Shown in pieces: positions 51,802 through 60,474 of a DNA stretch of 64,000 nt. The notes below the pieces were generated by a model. The model was not told where the DNA came from. It made no database searches and was given only the letters and a program-made list of their open reading frames with translations. Location: assembly GCF_035818635.1 (NCBI RefSeq), contig NZ_JAYLLH010000001.1, forward strand, positions 124,001-188,000, given 5' to 3'. Within the stretch, counting starts at the first letter, position 1. Each line of letters opens with the position of its first letter. The DNA is from Mesobacterium_A hydrothermale (lineage in GTDB: Bacteria; Pseudomonadota; Alphaproteobacteria; Rhodobacterales; Rhodobacteraceae). The translations under genes were made by a program, and so were the position numbers.

Positions 51802-52611
51802 TCAATAGGTTGGGTGGAACGTCCCAGCGGGCGACAGGGTAAAGATTTCCACCCCGTCGGCGGTCACGCCGACCGAATGTTCAAACTGCGCCGACAGCGA
51901 TTTGTCGCGGGTCACGGCGGTCCAGTCATCGCCCAGAACCTTCGTTTCCGGGCGGCCCAGGTTCACCATGGGTTCGATGGTGAAGAACATGCCTTCCTCC
52001 AGCACCGGCCCGCTGCCCGCGCGGCCATAGTGCAGCACGTTCGGCGGCGCGTGGAACACCCGGCCCAGCCCGTGACCGCAGAAATCGCGCACAACGCTCA
52101 TACGGTGAGCTTCGACATAGGTCTGGATCGCGTGGCCGATGTCACCAAAGGTGTTGCCGGGCCTGACCGCCTCGATCCCCTTGAACAGCGCGTCATGGGT
52201 AACCTGTATCAGCCGTTCGGCCTTGCGCGGCAGCTTGCCCGCGACATACATCCGGCTGGTGTCCCCGAACCAGCCATCGACGATCACCGTCACGTCGATG
52301 TTCAGGATATCGCCATCCTTCAGCGTCTTTTCCCCGGGAATACCGTGGCAGACCACGTGGTTCACGCTGATGCAGCTGGCGTGCTGATAGCCCTTGTAGC
52401 CGATGGTGGCCGAGGTCGCGCCCAGTTCCTCCACCCGGTTGCGGATGAAGTCGTCGATCGCGCCAGTGCTCTGGCCGGGAAACACATGCGCCGCGACCTC
52501 GTCCAGGATCTGCGCGGCGACCTTGCCCGCCGCATGCATGCCCGCGAAATCCGCCGCTTCGTAGATGCGGATGCCTTGACGTGTCACTCTGCCGCCTGCG
52601 CTGTCGTTCAC
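51802..52611 (-). CDS. map: type I methionine aminopeptidase
   Basis: Map removes the N-terminal Met from new proteins. From GTG 52611 it has 269 aa, a normal length. Metal ligands are seen in GDILNIDVTVIVDGWFGDTS (two Asp), FCGHGLGRVFHAPPNV (His), FFTIEPMVN (Glu) and FEHSVGV (Glu). The GTG is favoured over an ATG at 52653 because AAGGGAG stands at good distance before it and the sequence after it (VTRQGIRIYEAADFAGM) matches the family N-terminus. Confidence 0.96.
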   Translation of the reverse strand: MNDSAGGRVTRQGIRIYEAADFAGMHAAGKVAAQILDEVAAHVFPGQSTGAIDDFIRNRVEELGATSATIGYKGYQHASCISVNHVVCHGIPGEKTLKDGDILNIDVTVIVDGWFGDTSRMYVAGKLPRKAERLIQVTHDALFKGIEAVRPGNTFGDIGHAIQTYVEAHRMSVVRDFCGHGLGRVFHAPPNVLHYGRAGSGPVLEEGMFFTIEPMVNLGRPETKVLGDDWTAVTRDKSLSAQFEHSVGVTADGVEIFTLSPAGTFHPTY

Positions 52612-52752
52612 CGGGTTGCTCCCTTCGCTGCTTTTGCCCTTATCTAGTGGCATTTTGCGCGAAGGGCCAGAGGGGCGGCGGCGCTTGCCCGATCGGGCGT
52701 CGGAAGGTTAGGCTGGGCGCATTGATTTGCACAAACTTCAGGATGCCCTGCC

Positions 52753-53388
52753 ATGCGTTTTGGTCTTTTGTCCGTTTGCCTGTTTTCCGCCGGTGCGGCG
52801 CTTGCCGATCCCTGCACCGATGAAATCGCGGCGCTTTACGCCGGGGGCGCGCTGGACGCCTTTGCCCAACCGCCACACCGGATCGAAACCACGTCACGGC
52901 TGGCCGATGGCACGGTGCAATACGAATACCTCACGTTCTTCGACAGCCCGCTGCGGTCGATGAACGGGCTGAAGGGGCAGGGGCTGTTCACCTTGGCCAT
53001 CGGAAGCGACACCTGGACGGGGCCAACGCCCGATGGCCCCTGGACGAAGATGCCCAACCAGATGCCCGTCGACATGGAGGCGTTTCGCCGCGACATGCAG
53101 GGACAGTTCGCGCGCAACCTGACCGAGACCGACTGCCCGGGGCTGGTCGACAGCGACGGTGAAACCTTCCGCGTCTATCGCTACACCACCCAGACCGACA
53201 AGAACGACGCGCAGGGCGGCACCTTTTTCGGCGGCAGCTATACCGATTTCATCGACCCTGACAGCGGCCTGTTGATGCGGCGCGAGGAAACCGGAAGCTT
53301 TGCCCATTACAGCCCGCAGCCGGGCACGAATGTGACGGTGTCGGTCTACAGCTACGACGATGCGCGCCGGTTGGTGGCACCGGACTGA
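52753..53388 (+). CDS. secreted protein of unknown function
   Basis: The 211-aa protein has a clear signal peptide (RFGLLSVCLFSAGAALA, cleaved near residue 18) and two Cys in the mature part (one at its start in DPCTDE, one at TDCPGLV) that may form a disulfide. The rest is beta-rich and acidic. I recognise no family. The stop is 3 bp from that of convergent sfsA. Confidence 0.8.
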   Translation: MRFGLLSVCLFSAGAALADPCTDEIAALYAGGALDAFAQPPHRIETTSRLADGTVQYEYLTFFDSPLRSMNGLKGQGLFTLAIGSDTWTGPTPDGPWTKMPNQMPVDMEAFRRDMQGQFARNLTETDCPGLVDSDGETFRVYRYTTQTDKNDAQGGTFFGGSYTDFIDPDSGLLMRREETGSFAHYSPQPGTNVTVSVYSYDDARRLVAPD

Positions 53389-53391
53389 CCC

Positions 53392-54093
53392 CTAGGGCAG
53401 CGCGAAGGGCAGACCCTTGCCCGGCAGCACCTCTTCGGGGGTGATGCGGCAGGACAGGGCCATGACCTCGACGCCGGCGGCGATCGCATCGCGCAGGGCG
53501 GCGGCATAGGTCGGGTCGATGTCGGCCGCCAGGGTCACGCGGATGCAATCGGTGCGCTGCACCAGATACAGCATCACGGCCCGGTGCCCCGCGCCCACCA
53601 TGGCCTGCAATTCGTGCAGGTGCTTGGTGCCGCGCGCGGTCACGCTGTCGGGAAATTCGGCCAGGCCCGGTTGGCGGGACAGGGTGACCGATTTGACCTC
53701 GACATAGGTGTCGGGCCCGGCGCCGGTCAGCAGAAAGTCGATGCGGCTGTTCTGGCCATACCTGACCTCGGCCCGCACCATCGGCGCGGCCAGTCCCGGC
53801 ACCTCGCCCGCCATCAGCGCGGCTTTCAGCATCCGGTTCGGCACCGAGGTATCGACCCCGGTGAAATTCCCGTCGCCGTGGTCGACCAGGCGCCAACCGT
53901 ATTTCAGCTTTTTCTTCGGGTCGTCGTTGGGCTCCAGCCAGATCCGCATCCCCGGATCCGCCAGGCCCATCATCGAACCGGGATTGGCGCAATGGGCGGT
54001 GATTTCACGCCCGTCGGGCAGGGTGGCATCGGCCAGAAAGCGCTTGTAGCGTCTGATCAGCGTGGCAGGCACAAGGGGGGATGGAAACCGCAT
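53392..54093 (-). CDS. sfsA: SfsA family DNA/RNA nuclease
   Basis: The 233-aa protein from the sugar-fermentation-stimulation A family has a nuclease-like fold. Typical stretches are present: RRYKRFLADATLPDGREITA, HCANPGSMMGL, NSRIDFLLTG, YVEVKSVTLSR and DSVTARGTKHLHEL, including the D-ExK-like set. The cellular role is poorly defined. It is divergent from the cinA-like gene at 54142. Confidence 0.94.
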   Translation of the reverse strand: MRFPSPLVPATLIRRYKRFLADATLPDGREITAHCANPGSMMGLADPGMRIWLEPNDDPKKKLKYGWRLVDHGDGNFTGVDTSVPNRMLKAALMAGEVPGLAAPMVRAEVRYGQNSRIDFLLTGAGPDTYVEVKSVTLSRQPGLAEFPDSVTARGTKHLHELQAMVGAGHRAVMLYLVQRTDCIRVTLAADIDPTYAAALRDAIAAGVEVMALSCRITPEEVLPGKGLPFALP

Positions 54094-54141
54094 GGACCAC
54101 GGCCTATACCTGTCCCGACCTCGCTTCAAGGAGTGCCGGAA

Positions 54142-54864
54142 ATGCCCAACCCAACCGCCGCGATGCTGGTGATCGGTGACGAGATCCTGTCGGGCCGCAC
54201 TCGCGACGCCAACATGCATTACCTGGCCGGGGAACTGACCAAGGTGGGCATTGACCTGAAAGAGGTGCGGATCGTCAGCGACGACCGCGCCGCCATCGTG
54301 ACGGCGGTCAAGGCGCTGTCCGGGGCCTATGATCATGTCGTGACCAGCGGCGGCATCGGCCCGACCCATGACGACATCACCGCCGATTGCATCGCCGAGG
54401 CGTTTGGCGCCCATATCGGTGTGCGCGACGATGCCCGCGCCTTGCTGGCGGCGCATTACGACCGGCAGGGACTCGCGTTCAACGAGGCCCGCCAGCGCAT
54501 GGCGCGCATCCCCGACGGGGCAACCCTGATCGACAATCCGGTGTCGGTGGCACCGGGGTTCACCCTGGGCAACGTGCATGTCATGGCGGGGGTGCCGTCG
54601 GTGTTTCAGGCCATGGTGGCCAGCGTGTTGCCCACCCTGACCGGGGGCACGCCGCTGCTGAGCCAGTCGCTGCGCATCGAACGGGGCGAAGGCGAAATCG
54701 CCGGGCCGCTGGCGCAGCTGGCAGCCGATTTCCCGGAACTGTCGATCGGGTCCTATCCCTATCAGCGCAACGGCGTTTACGGCGCGAATATCGTGATCCG
54801 GGGCAGCGATGGCGCGATGGTCGATGCCGCGATGACCCGCCTGTCGGGGATGTTCCCCGCATGA
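54142..54864 (+). CDS. CinA N-terminal / molybdopterin-binding domain protein
   Basis: The 240-aa protein matches the N-terminal (MoaB/MogA-fold) half of CinA and lacks the C-terminal nicotinamide-nucleotide amidase domain. It shows AAMLVIGDEILSGRTRDANM, VRIVSDDRAAIVTAV and VVTSGGIGPTHDDITADCIA. Such stand-alone forms are common in alphaproteobacteria. AAGGAG precedes the start. It is coupled to the next gene by an ATGA overlap. Confidence 0.9.
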   Translation: MPNPTAAMLVIGDEILSGRTRDANMHYLAGELTKVGIDLKEVRIVSDDRAAIVTAVKALSGAYDHVVTSGGIGPTHDDITADCIAEAFGAHIGVRDDARALLAAHYDRQGLAFNEARQRMARIPDGATLIDNPVSVAPGFTLGNVHVMAGVPSVFQAMVASVLPTLTGGTPLLSQSLRIERGEGEIAGPLAQLAADFPELSIGSYPYQRNGVYGANIVIRGSDGAMVDAAMTRLSGMFPA

Positions 54865-55604
54865 AGCCCGACGCCAAGCGCCTGTACCGCGCCGTCGAGG
54901 CGACATGGCCGCCTTACAAGGCGGTGAACGCTGGCCCCTGGACCCTGCGCGAAGGCGCGGGCGGCGGCAAGCGTGTGTCGGCGGCGACGGCGCGGGCGGC
55001 GTTTGATGCCGATATCGACTTGCCCGCAGCCGAGGACGCGATGCGCATCCTGGGGCAGGACCCGCTGTTCATGATCCGCAATGGCGAGGACGCGCTGGAT
55101 GCGGCGTTGGCGGCGCGGGGATACCAGGTGATCGACCCGGTCAACATGTATCTGATCCCGACGTATCAGCTGACCGATCTGCCGATCCCCAAGGTCATGG
55201 CCTTCACCATCTGGGAACCGCTGGCCATCATGCGCGACCTTTGGGCCGAAGGTGGCATCGGGCCGGACAGGCTGCGGGTGATGGAACGGGCCAAGGGCCC
55301 CAAGACCGGCATACTGGGCCGGATCGACGACAGCCCGGGCGGCACTGCGTTCTGTGCCATCGACGACGATGTCGCGATGATTCACGCGCTGGAAATCCGC
55401 GAGGCGCACCGCCGCAAGGGGCTGGCTGGCTGGATGATCCGGGCCGCGGCGATCTGGGCGGCGGACTGGGGCACCGAATGGCTGTCGGTGGTCTGCACCC
55501 AGCACAACAAGGGCGCGAACCTGCTTTACACCTCGTTGGGGATGGAGCTGGTGGGCAGCTATCACTATCGCATCCTGCCCCGGGAGGAGGGGGGCACGAC
55601 ATGA
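54861..55604 (+). CDS. GNAT family N-acetyltransferase
   Basis: The 247-aa protein has a variable N-terminal half and a C-terminal GNAT domain with HALEIREAHRRKGLAGWMIR as the acetyl-CoA motif and CTQHNKGANLLYTSLGMELV after it. The substrate is unknown. It is coupled upstream to the cinA-like gene and downstream to the AhpD-like gene, both by 4-nt ATGA overlaps. Confidence 0.88.
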   Translation: MKPDAKRLYRAVEATWPPYKAVNAGPWTLREGAGGGKRVSAATARAAFDADIDLPAAEDAMRILGQDPLFMIRNGEDALDAALAARGYQVIDPVNMYLIPTYQLTDLPIPKVMAFTIWEPLAIMRDLWAEGGIGPDRLRVMERAKGPKTGILGRIDDSPGGTAFCAIDDDVAMIHALEIREAHRRKGLAGWMIRAAAIWAADWGTEWLSVVCTQHNKGANLLYTSLGMELVGSYHYRILPREEGGTT

Positions 55605-56173
55605 CCAAGACCGATCAACCGACCGCGCTGGACCTGCCGATGATGGACCCTTTGCCGGGGCCGACGCAGAAGTATTTCGACATTTGCCAGGACAAGCTGG
55701 GCCTGGTGCCGAACGTGCTGAAGGCCTATGCCTTTGACGTGGCCAAGCTGAACGCCTTTACCGCGCTGTACAACGATCTGATGCTGGCCGACAGCGGGTT
55801 GACCAAGCTGGAACGCGAGATGATCGCGGTGGTCGTATCCTCTATAAACCATTGTTTCTATTGCCTGACCGCCCATGGTGCGACGGTGCGCGAACTGTCA
55901 GGCGACCCCAAGCTGGGCGAGATGATGGTGATGAACTGGCGGGTCGCGGACCTGACCGCGAAACAGGCCGCGATGCTGGGTTTTGTCGACAAGCTGACCC
56001 GCGAATGCTGGACCGTGACCGAGGCAGACCGCCAGGCGCTGCGCGACGTGGGCTTTTCCGACCGTGACATCTGGGACATTGCCAACGTGGCGGGGTTCTT
56101 CAACATGACCAACCGGGTGGCCAGTGCCACGGATATGCGCCCGAATGACGAGTATCACGCGCTGGCGCGCTGA
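55601..56173 (+). CDS. peroxidase-related AhpD/carboxymuconolactone decarboxylase-like protein
   Basis: The 190-aa all-helical protein of the AhpD superfamily carries the redox motif ISSxNHCFYCLTAHG as SSINHCFYCLTAHGATV (CxxC with the nearby His), a pattern used by alkylhydroperoxidase D for peroxide reduction. The N-terminus PGPTQKYFDICQDKLGLVPN is typical of the uncharacterised peroxidase-related subfamily. It overlaps the following OmpA-like gene by 29 nt. Confidence 0.92.
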   Translation: MTKTDQPTALDLPMMDPLPGPTQKYFDICQDKLGLVPNVLKAYAFDVAKLNAFTALYNDLMLADSGLTKLEREMIAVVVSSINHCFYCLTAHGATVRELSGDPKLGEMMVMNWRVADLTAKQAAMLGFVDKLTRECWTVTEADRQALRDVGFSDRDIWDIANVAGFFNMTNRVASATDMRPNDEYHALAR

Positions 56174-57086
56174 TCTTTGCGCCGCGCTTGTCGCGGTGCT
56201 TTTGGCCGCCCCGCTTTGGGCGGCCGATCTGACGTTGCCCGCCGGGGCGCGTCTGACGCTGGAGGATGCCAGCGACCCCGACAGCTATCTTGTGCCGCTT
56301 GGTGTCTGGGCGGACGGACGCATTCCGCTGCGATCGGTGGAAGGGGCGATCACCCGGCAAAGCTGGCGGATCGAAGGGCAGGGGGCGACGACGTTGCAGG
56401 TGATGATGCCGCTGCGGTCACAACTTCTGGCACAGGGCTATGAGGTGCTGTTCGAATGCGCCGCCCAGGCCTGTGGCGGGTTCGATTTTCGCTTTGGAAC
56501 CGAGGTTTTGCCGGCCCCCGAAATGTATGTCGATCTGACCAACTATCGGTTTCTGACGGCGTGGGGCGGGGATGCGAACCGGTTCGTGACCTTGCTGGTC
56601 AGCCGCAGTTCCGCGGCGACGTTTCTTCAGATCATCCGCACTGCGCCCAGCGGCTCGAAACCCGTTGCAACGGACGTGGGCAACACACCGATCCGCGCGG
56701 TTCCGCAATGCGACCTGGCGCGGCAGTTGGAGGAGCAGGGGCATATTGTCCTGTCAGATCTGGCGTTTACGTCCGGGTCGTCGGATCTGGGCGAAGGCAG
56801 CTATGGTTCCCTTGCCGCCTTGGCAGAGTACCTGCTGGCCAACCCGTCGCGGCGCGTGGCGCTGGTCGGGCATACCGATGCGGTGGGCTCGCTCGAGGCC
56901 AACGTGGCGCTGTCGCGTCGCCGCGCGGCCTCGGTCGAGGCACGGCTGGAGCGCGCCTATGGAGTGCCCGCCGCACAGTTGAGCGCGGACGGGGTGGGGT
57001 TTCTTGCGCCGCTGGCGTCGAACCTGACCGAAGCAGGCCGGATCGCGAACCGGCGGGTCGAGGCGGTTCTGATCTCGACCGAGTGA
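56145..57086 (+). CDS. OmpA-family protein, periplasmic or outer membrane
   Basis: The protein has 313 aa. From ATG 56145 it has a signal peptide (residues ~10-27, LCAALVAVLLAAPLWA). A ~180-residue N-terminal domain with a Cys pair (FECAAQACGGFDFRFG) is unassigned. The C-terminal ~110 residues are an OmpA peptidoglycan-binding domain: LAFTSGSSDLGEGSYGSLAA, VALVGHTDAVGSLEANVALS and RRRAASVEARL, ending ANRRVEAVLI. The start lies inside the preceding gene; an in-frame upstream ATG at 56124 is less fitting for a signal peptide. Confidence 0.88.
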   Translation: MTSITRWRADLCAALVAVLLAAPLWAADLTLPAGARLTLEDASDPDSYLVPLGVWADGRIPLRSVEGAITRQSWRIEGQGATTLQVMMPLRSQLLAQGYEVLFECAAQACGGFDFRFGTEVLPAPEMYVDLTNYRFLTAWGGDANRFVTLLVSRSSAATFLQIIRTAPSGSKPVATDVGNTPIRAVPQCDLARQLEEQGHIVLSDLAFTSGSSDLGEGSYGSLAALAEYLLANPSRRVALVGHTDAVGSLEANVALSRRRAASVEARLERAYGVPAAQLSADGVGFLAPLASNLTEAGRIANRRVEAVLISTE

Positions 57087-57133
57087 GAGGCCGAATCACG
57101 GGTTAATGCCCTGTCGGGGCAGGGTTTTCCCGG

Positions 57134-57177
57134 TGGCACATCCCATGCACAATGCATGCACATTCCATGCGCATGAC
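57134..57177. repeat. 11-bp tandem array of ATGCACA motif, second locus
   Basis: Four 11-bp units start at 57134, 57145, 57156 and 57167: TGGCACATCCC, ATGCACAATGC, ATGCACATTCC, ATGCGCATGAC. The first is degenerate. The third is identical to the second unit of the array at 12858, and both arrays end with ATGCGCATG. It lies between the convergent OmpA-like and aminotransferase genes. Confidence 0.75.
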
Positions 57178-57230
57178 GATGCGGGGCGGGCCGGGTAACG
57201 GGGCGCGCGTTGCGGGGCAACGGGGCAGGC

Positions 57231-57261
57231 AAAGAAAAAGCCCCGGACCTGGGTCCGGGGC
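57231..57261 (-). terminator. rho-independent terminator of the aminotransferase gene
   Basis: On the minus strand GCCCCGGACC-CA-GGTCCGGGGC is a perfect 10-bp stem followed by TTTTTCTTT, 28 bp after the stop. Confidence 0.9.
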
Positions 57262-57288
57262 CGTGTACTTGTCCTGGGGGCCGATGGA

Positions 57289-58674
57289 TCAGCCGAAGAC
57301 CTTGGTCAGGGCCTTGTCGACCGAGGTGATGATCTCGTCGATGTCGTCCCTGGTGGCGATCAGCGCGGGGCTGAAGCACAGGGTGTTGTTGAAACCGGGG
57401 ACCGAGCGGTTGGTCGCGCCGATGATGACGCCCTGCGCGTTGCAGTCGCCGACAACGGCCTGCACGCGCTTTTCGTCCATCGGTTCGCGGCTGTCGCGGT
57501 CGGACACCAGTTCAGCGCCCAGGAACAGGCCCTTGCCGCGCACGTCGCCGATGACGGCGTGCTTGTCTTTCAGCGCGTGCAGCTGGTCGAGCATGTAGGT
57601 GCCCATCGCGGTGCAGTTGTCGAGCAGGTTCTCGTCCTCGATGATCCGCATGTTTTCCAGCGCGGCGGCGGGGCCGGCGGTGCAGCCCCCGAAGGTCGAG
57701 ATGTCGCGGAAGTAGTTCAGCGGATCGCTGGCGTCGTCCTTGAACATGTCAAAGACTTCTTCCGTGGTGACAAGGCAGGCGATGGCGGCATAGCCGGAGG
57801 CCACGCCCTTGGCCATGGTCACCATGTCGGGCTTCACGCCGTATTGCTGATACCCGAACCAGGTCCCGGTGCGGCCGACACCGCACACCACCTCGTCGAT
57901 GTGCAGCAGCACGTCGTATTTCTTGCAGATTTCCTGCACCCGTTCCCAATAGCCCGGGGGCGGGGTGATCACGCCGCCACCGGCGGTCACCGGCTCGAGG
58001 CAGATCGCGCCAACGGTGTCGGGGCCTTCGCGCAGGATGACCTCCTCGATCGCGTCGGCGGCGCGCTTGCCATAGGCTTCGCCGGTCAGGTCCCACTGGG
58101 CACGGTATTCCATGCAATGCGGCACCGATACGAAACCGGGGGCGAAGGGGCCGTATTGCGCGTTGCGTTCCAGCTGGCCACCGGCAGACAGGGCGCCGAT
58201 GGTGGTGCCGTGGTAATCGCGGTCACGGTAGAGGATCTTGTGCTTCTTGCCGCCATAGCGCTTGTGCGCGATCTGGCGGACCATCTTGAACGCCTTCTCG
58301 TTCGCCTCGGACCCCGAGTTGGTGTAGTAGACGCGGGTCATGCCCGGCATCTTCGAGATCAGCTTTTCCGAGAACAGCGCGCCGGGGATCGAGCCCGCCG
58401 AGCCGGCAAAATAGTTCAGCTTGATCAGCTGGTCATAGACCGCCTTGGCGATGGATTCGCGGCCGTAGCCGACGTTCACCGTCCAGACGCCGCCGGACAC
58501 GGCATCCAGGTGTTCCTTGCCCTTCTGGTCCCAGACGCGCATCCCCTTGCCTTCGATGATGATGCGGGGATCGTTGGTTTCAAAGGGTTTGTGCTGGATC
58601 AGGTGATGCCAGACATGCGCCTTGTCGGCGGCCACGACGTGGCTGATATCGTTTTCGTTGAAGTTGCCGTCCAT
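57289..58674 (-). CDS. class III aminotransferase, probably taurine-pyruvate type
   Basis: The 461-aa PLP enzyme has YYTNSGSEANEKAFKMVRQI (phosphate loop), DYHGTTIGALSAGG, LLHIDEVVCGVGRTG and the PLP lysine in MVTMAKGVASGYAA. The N-terminus (DGNFNENDISHVVAADKAHV, then WHHLIQHKPF) resembles roseobacter taurine:pyruvate aminotransferases (Tpa), which start taurine breakdown. Without xsc or a taurine transporter nearby, a broader omega-amino-acid substrate range cannot be excluded, so no symbol is given. It has its own terminator and no partner in operon. Confidence 0.85.
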   Translation of the reverse strand: MDGNFNENDISHVVAADKAHVWHHLIQHKPFETNDPRIIIEGKGMRVWDQKGKEHLDAVSGGVWTVNVGYGRESIAKAVYDQLIKLNYFAGSAGSIPGALFSEKLISKMPGMTRVYYTNSGSEANEKAFKMVRQIAHKRYGGKKHKILYRDRDYHGTTIGALSAGGQLERNAQYGPFAPGFVSVPHCMEYRAQWDLTGEAYGKRAADAIEEVILREGPDTVGAICLEPVTAGGGVITPPPGYWERVQEICKKYDVLLHIDEVVCGVGRTGTWFGYQQYGVKPDMVTMAKGVASGYAAIACLVTTEEVFDMFKDDASDPLNYFRDISTFGGCTAGPAAALENMRIIEDENLLDNCTAMGTYMLDQLHALKDKHAVIGDVRGKGLFLGAELVSDRDSREPMDEKRVQAVVGDCNAQGVIIGATNRSVPGFNNTLCFSPALIATRDDIDEIITSVDKALTKVFG

Positions 58675-58810
58675 TGGGAAAACCTCTTGTGCAGGATGCA
58701 GCGCCAGACCGCCGATACGCGGTGGCGGATCGGTTCATGCTATCACATGATCGGGAATCCCTGAAAGGCAGTAGGGCCAGTTCGGCCCCGCAGGTATTGC
58801 CAGTGCCCGG

Positions 58811-59632
58811 TTATTGACCGGCTTCGGAGCTCATCCCGTCTAGCGTGCCGAGGGCCTGGCCCAGAAGACCATCGAGCCAGACCCGCGCGGCGTCGATCGC
58901 GGCGACATAGGGGTCGATCACCGGCGCCGCCTGGGGCAAGAGATCAAGGATGCGGGGTGCCATGATATAGACCGCGGCCAGGATCACCGCCAGCAGGATG
59001 GCATAGCGAAACCCCTTGCCAAAGCCGCTTTGGCCGGGCGCGTCGAACGTGTCTTCGGCGCGGGCCTGCGCGGTTTCAAGTTCCCGCCGTTCCGAGGCCG
59101 AGCGCAGGGTCGAATTGATTTCGTCGATGTCGGGCAGCAGATCGCGGCGCGAGCCGGCCTGCTTGACCTCTGACGCGCGGGCGGCGGGGGCCTTTGCGGC
59201 GTCTTCTTCGCGCTTGCGGCGGGCGGGGGCGGCGGTGTCGGGGTCTTCCAGCCCAAGGTCGGGCTGGCTTTCCAACGCGCCGGCCTCTGCCGCGCGGGCG
59301 CGGGCCTCGCGCTCGGCTTCGGCGCGCAGGACATCTGCGACCTTGGGGTCAAGGCTGCGGGGTCTGGGCGCGGGACGTTCCGGGGCGGCGCGTTCCGGCA
59401 CTGGCCGTTCGGGCACGGGGGCCGGTTTGCGCGGCGGCAGGTCTTCGTCTTCGTCCCAGTCCATGCCGGGCAGGGTTTCATCCAGTTCTTCGGCAAGGCC
59501 CGCGTCCTGCGACGGGTGCGGCTGAAACCAGGTGTGGCCACAATTGGAACATTGGACGTCGCGCCCCGCCTGGGGAATGACATCGTCGGGAACTTCGTAC
59601 TGAGCGCCGCAATTCGGGCAGATAAGCCGCAT
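58811..59632 (-). CDS. zinc-ribbon (MJ0042-type) membrane protein
   Basis: The protein has 273 aa. An N-terminal zinc ribbon (LICPNCGAQYEVPDD, then VQCSNCGHTWF, residues 3-37) is followed by a ~150-residue acidic, Pro/Ala/Arg-rich disordered region, a membrane helix near residues 205-225 (YAILLAVILAAVYIMAP) and a short C-terminal part. Proteins of this kind are commonly found next to ftsE in Rhodobacteraceae (from memory). Divergent placement from ftsE suggests a link with division or envelope sensing, but the role is unknown. Confidence 0.85.
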   Translation of the reverse strand: MRLICPNCGAQYEVPDDVIPQAGRDVQCSNCGHTWFQPHPSQDAGLAEELDETLPGMDWDEDEDLPPRKPAPVPERPVPERAAPERPAPRPRSLDPKVADVLRAEAEREARARAAEAGALESQPDLGLEDPDTAAPARRKREEDAAKAPAARASEVKQAGSRRDLLPDIDEINSTLRSASERRELETAQARAEDTFDAPGQSGFGKGFRYAILLAVILAAVYIMAPRILDLLPQAAPVIDPYVAAIDAARVWLDGLLGQALGTLDGMSSEAGQ

Positions 59633-59796
59633 GGGTGGTCCTGTCTTTCCGGGCCGCAAGGCCGCGAGGAGGTCTGCGTTTGCACAATAGGCTGATGCGG
59701 CGCGGTGGAAAAGTCCAGTAAGTATGGGCCAGCGCATTGAATCCGAGTCGCGGCTGCGGCACAACAAGACATTGTACAGGCGGGGCAGGGTAAACC

Positions 59797-60474
59797 GTGA
59801 TCGAGCTTGAAAACGTGGCCTACAGCTATGGCGGGGGCGAGCTTTTGGCGGACATGTCGCTGAAGCTGTCGCCGGGCACATTCCACTTTCTGACCGGGCC
59901 ATCGGGCGCGGGCAAGACAACCTTCATGCGGCTGTGCTATGGCGCGCTGTTGCCGACATCGGGGCATGTGCGGCTGTTCGACCGCGACGTGCGCCAGATG
60001 GACCGCGACGCGGTGGCGCGCGCCCGACGCCGGATCGGGGTGGTGCACCAGGATTGCCAGTTCCTGGATCACCTGTCGGTGGCTGAAAACATCGCCCTGC
60101 CGCTGACCGTGTCGGGGCAGGATGCCAGCGCGCAGGATGCGAACCTGAAAGAGCTGATGGCCTGGGTCGGGCTGACCCACCGAGCCGACGCGCTGCCGCC
60201 GGAACTGTCGGGGGGCGAACGCCAGCGTGCGGCGCTGGCCCGGGCAGTGATCATGTCGCCGGACGTGGTGCTGGCGGATGAACCCACCGGCAACGTCGAC
60301 TGGGAAATGTCGCAGCGGCTGTTGCGGCTGCTGGTCGAACTGAACCGGATGGGCAAGACGATCATGATCGCAACCCATGACCTTGCCCTGATCCGCGCCG
60401 CGAAACAGCATGTGCAGGCCCGGGTGCTGCGCATCGCCAACCGGCGGCTGCAACTGGCGGGGGCGGACCTGTGA
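59797..60474 (+). CDS. ftsE: cell division ATP-binding protein FtsE
   Basis: The 225-aa ABC ATPase forms FtsEX with FtsX and controls peptidoglycan hydrolases at the division site. Walker A is LTGPSGAGKTTFMRL, the signature is LSGGERQRAALARAV, Walker B is VVLADEPTGNVDW and the switch His is in IATHD. It overlaps ftsX by 4 nt (GTGA). Confidence 0.95.
   Translation: MIELENVAYSYGGGELLADMSLKLSPGTFHFLTGPSGAGKTTFMRLCYGALLPTSGHVRLFDRDVRQMDRDAVARARRRIGVVHQDCQFLDHLSVAENIALPLTVSGQDASAQDANLKELMAWVGLTHRADALPPELSGGERQRAALARAVIMSPDVVLADEPTGNVDWEMSQRLLRLLVELNRMGKTIMIATHDLALIRAAKQHVQARVLRIANRRLQLAGADL

Noticed and set aside
57117..57133. GGGTTTTCCCGG shared with the ubiA 27-bp repeats
   Set aside because: Only 12 bases match and the flanks differ; chance likeness in GC-rich DNA is likely.
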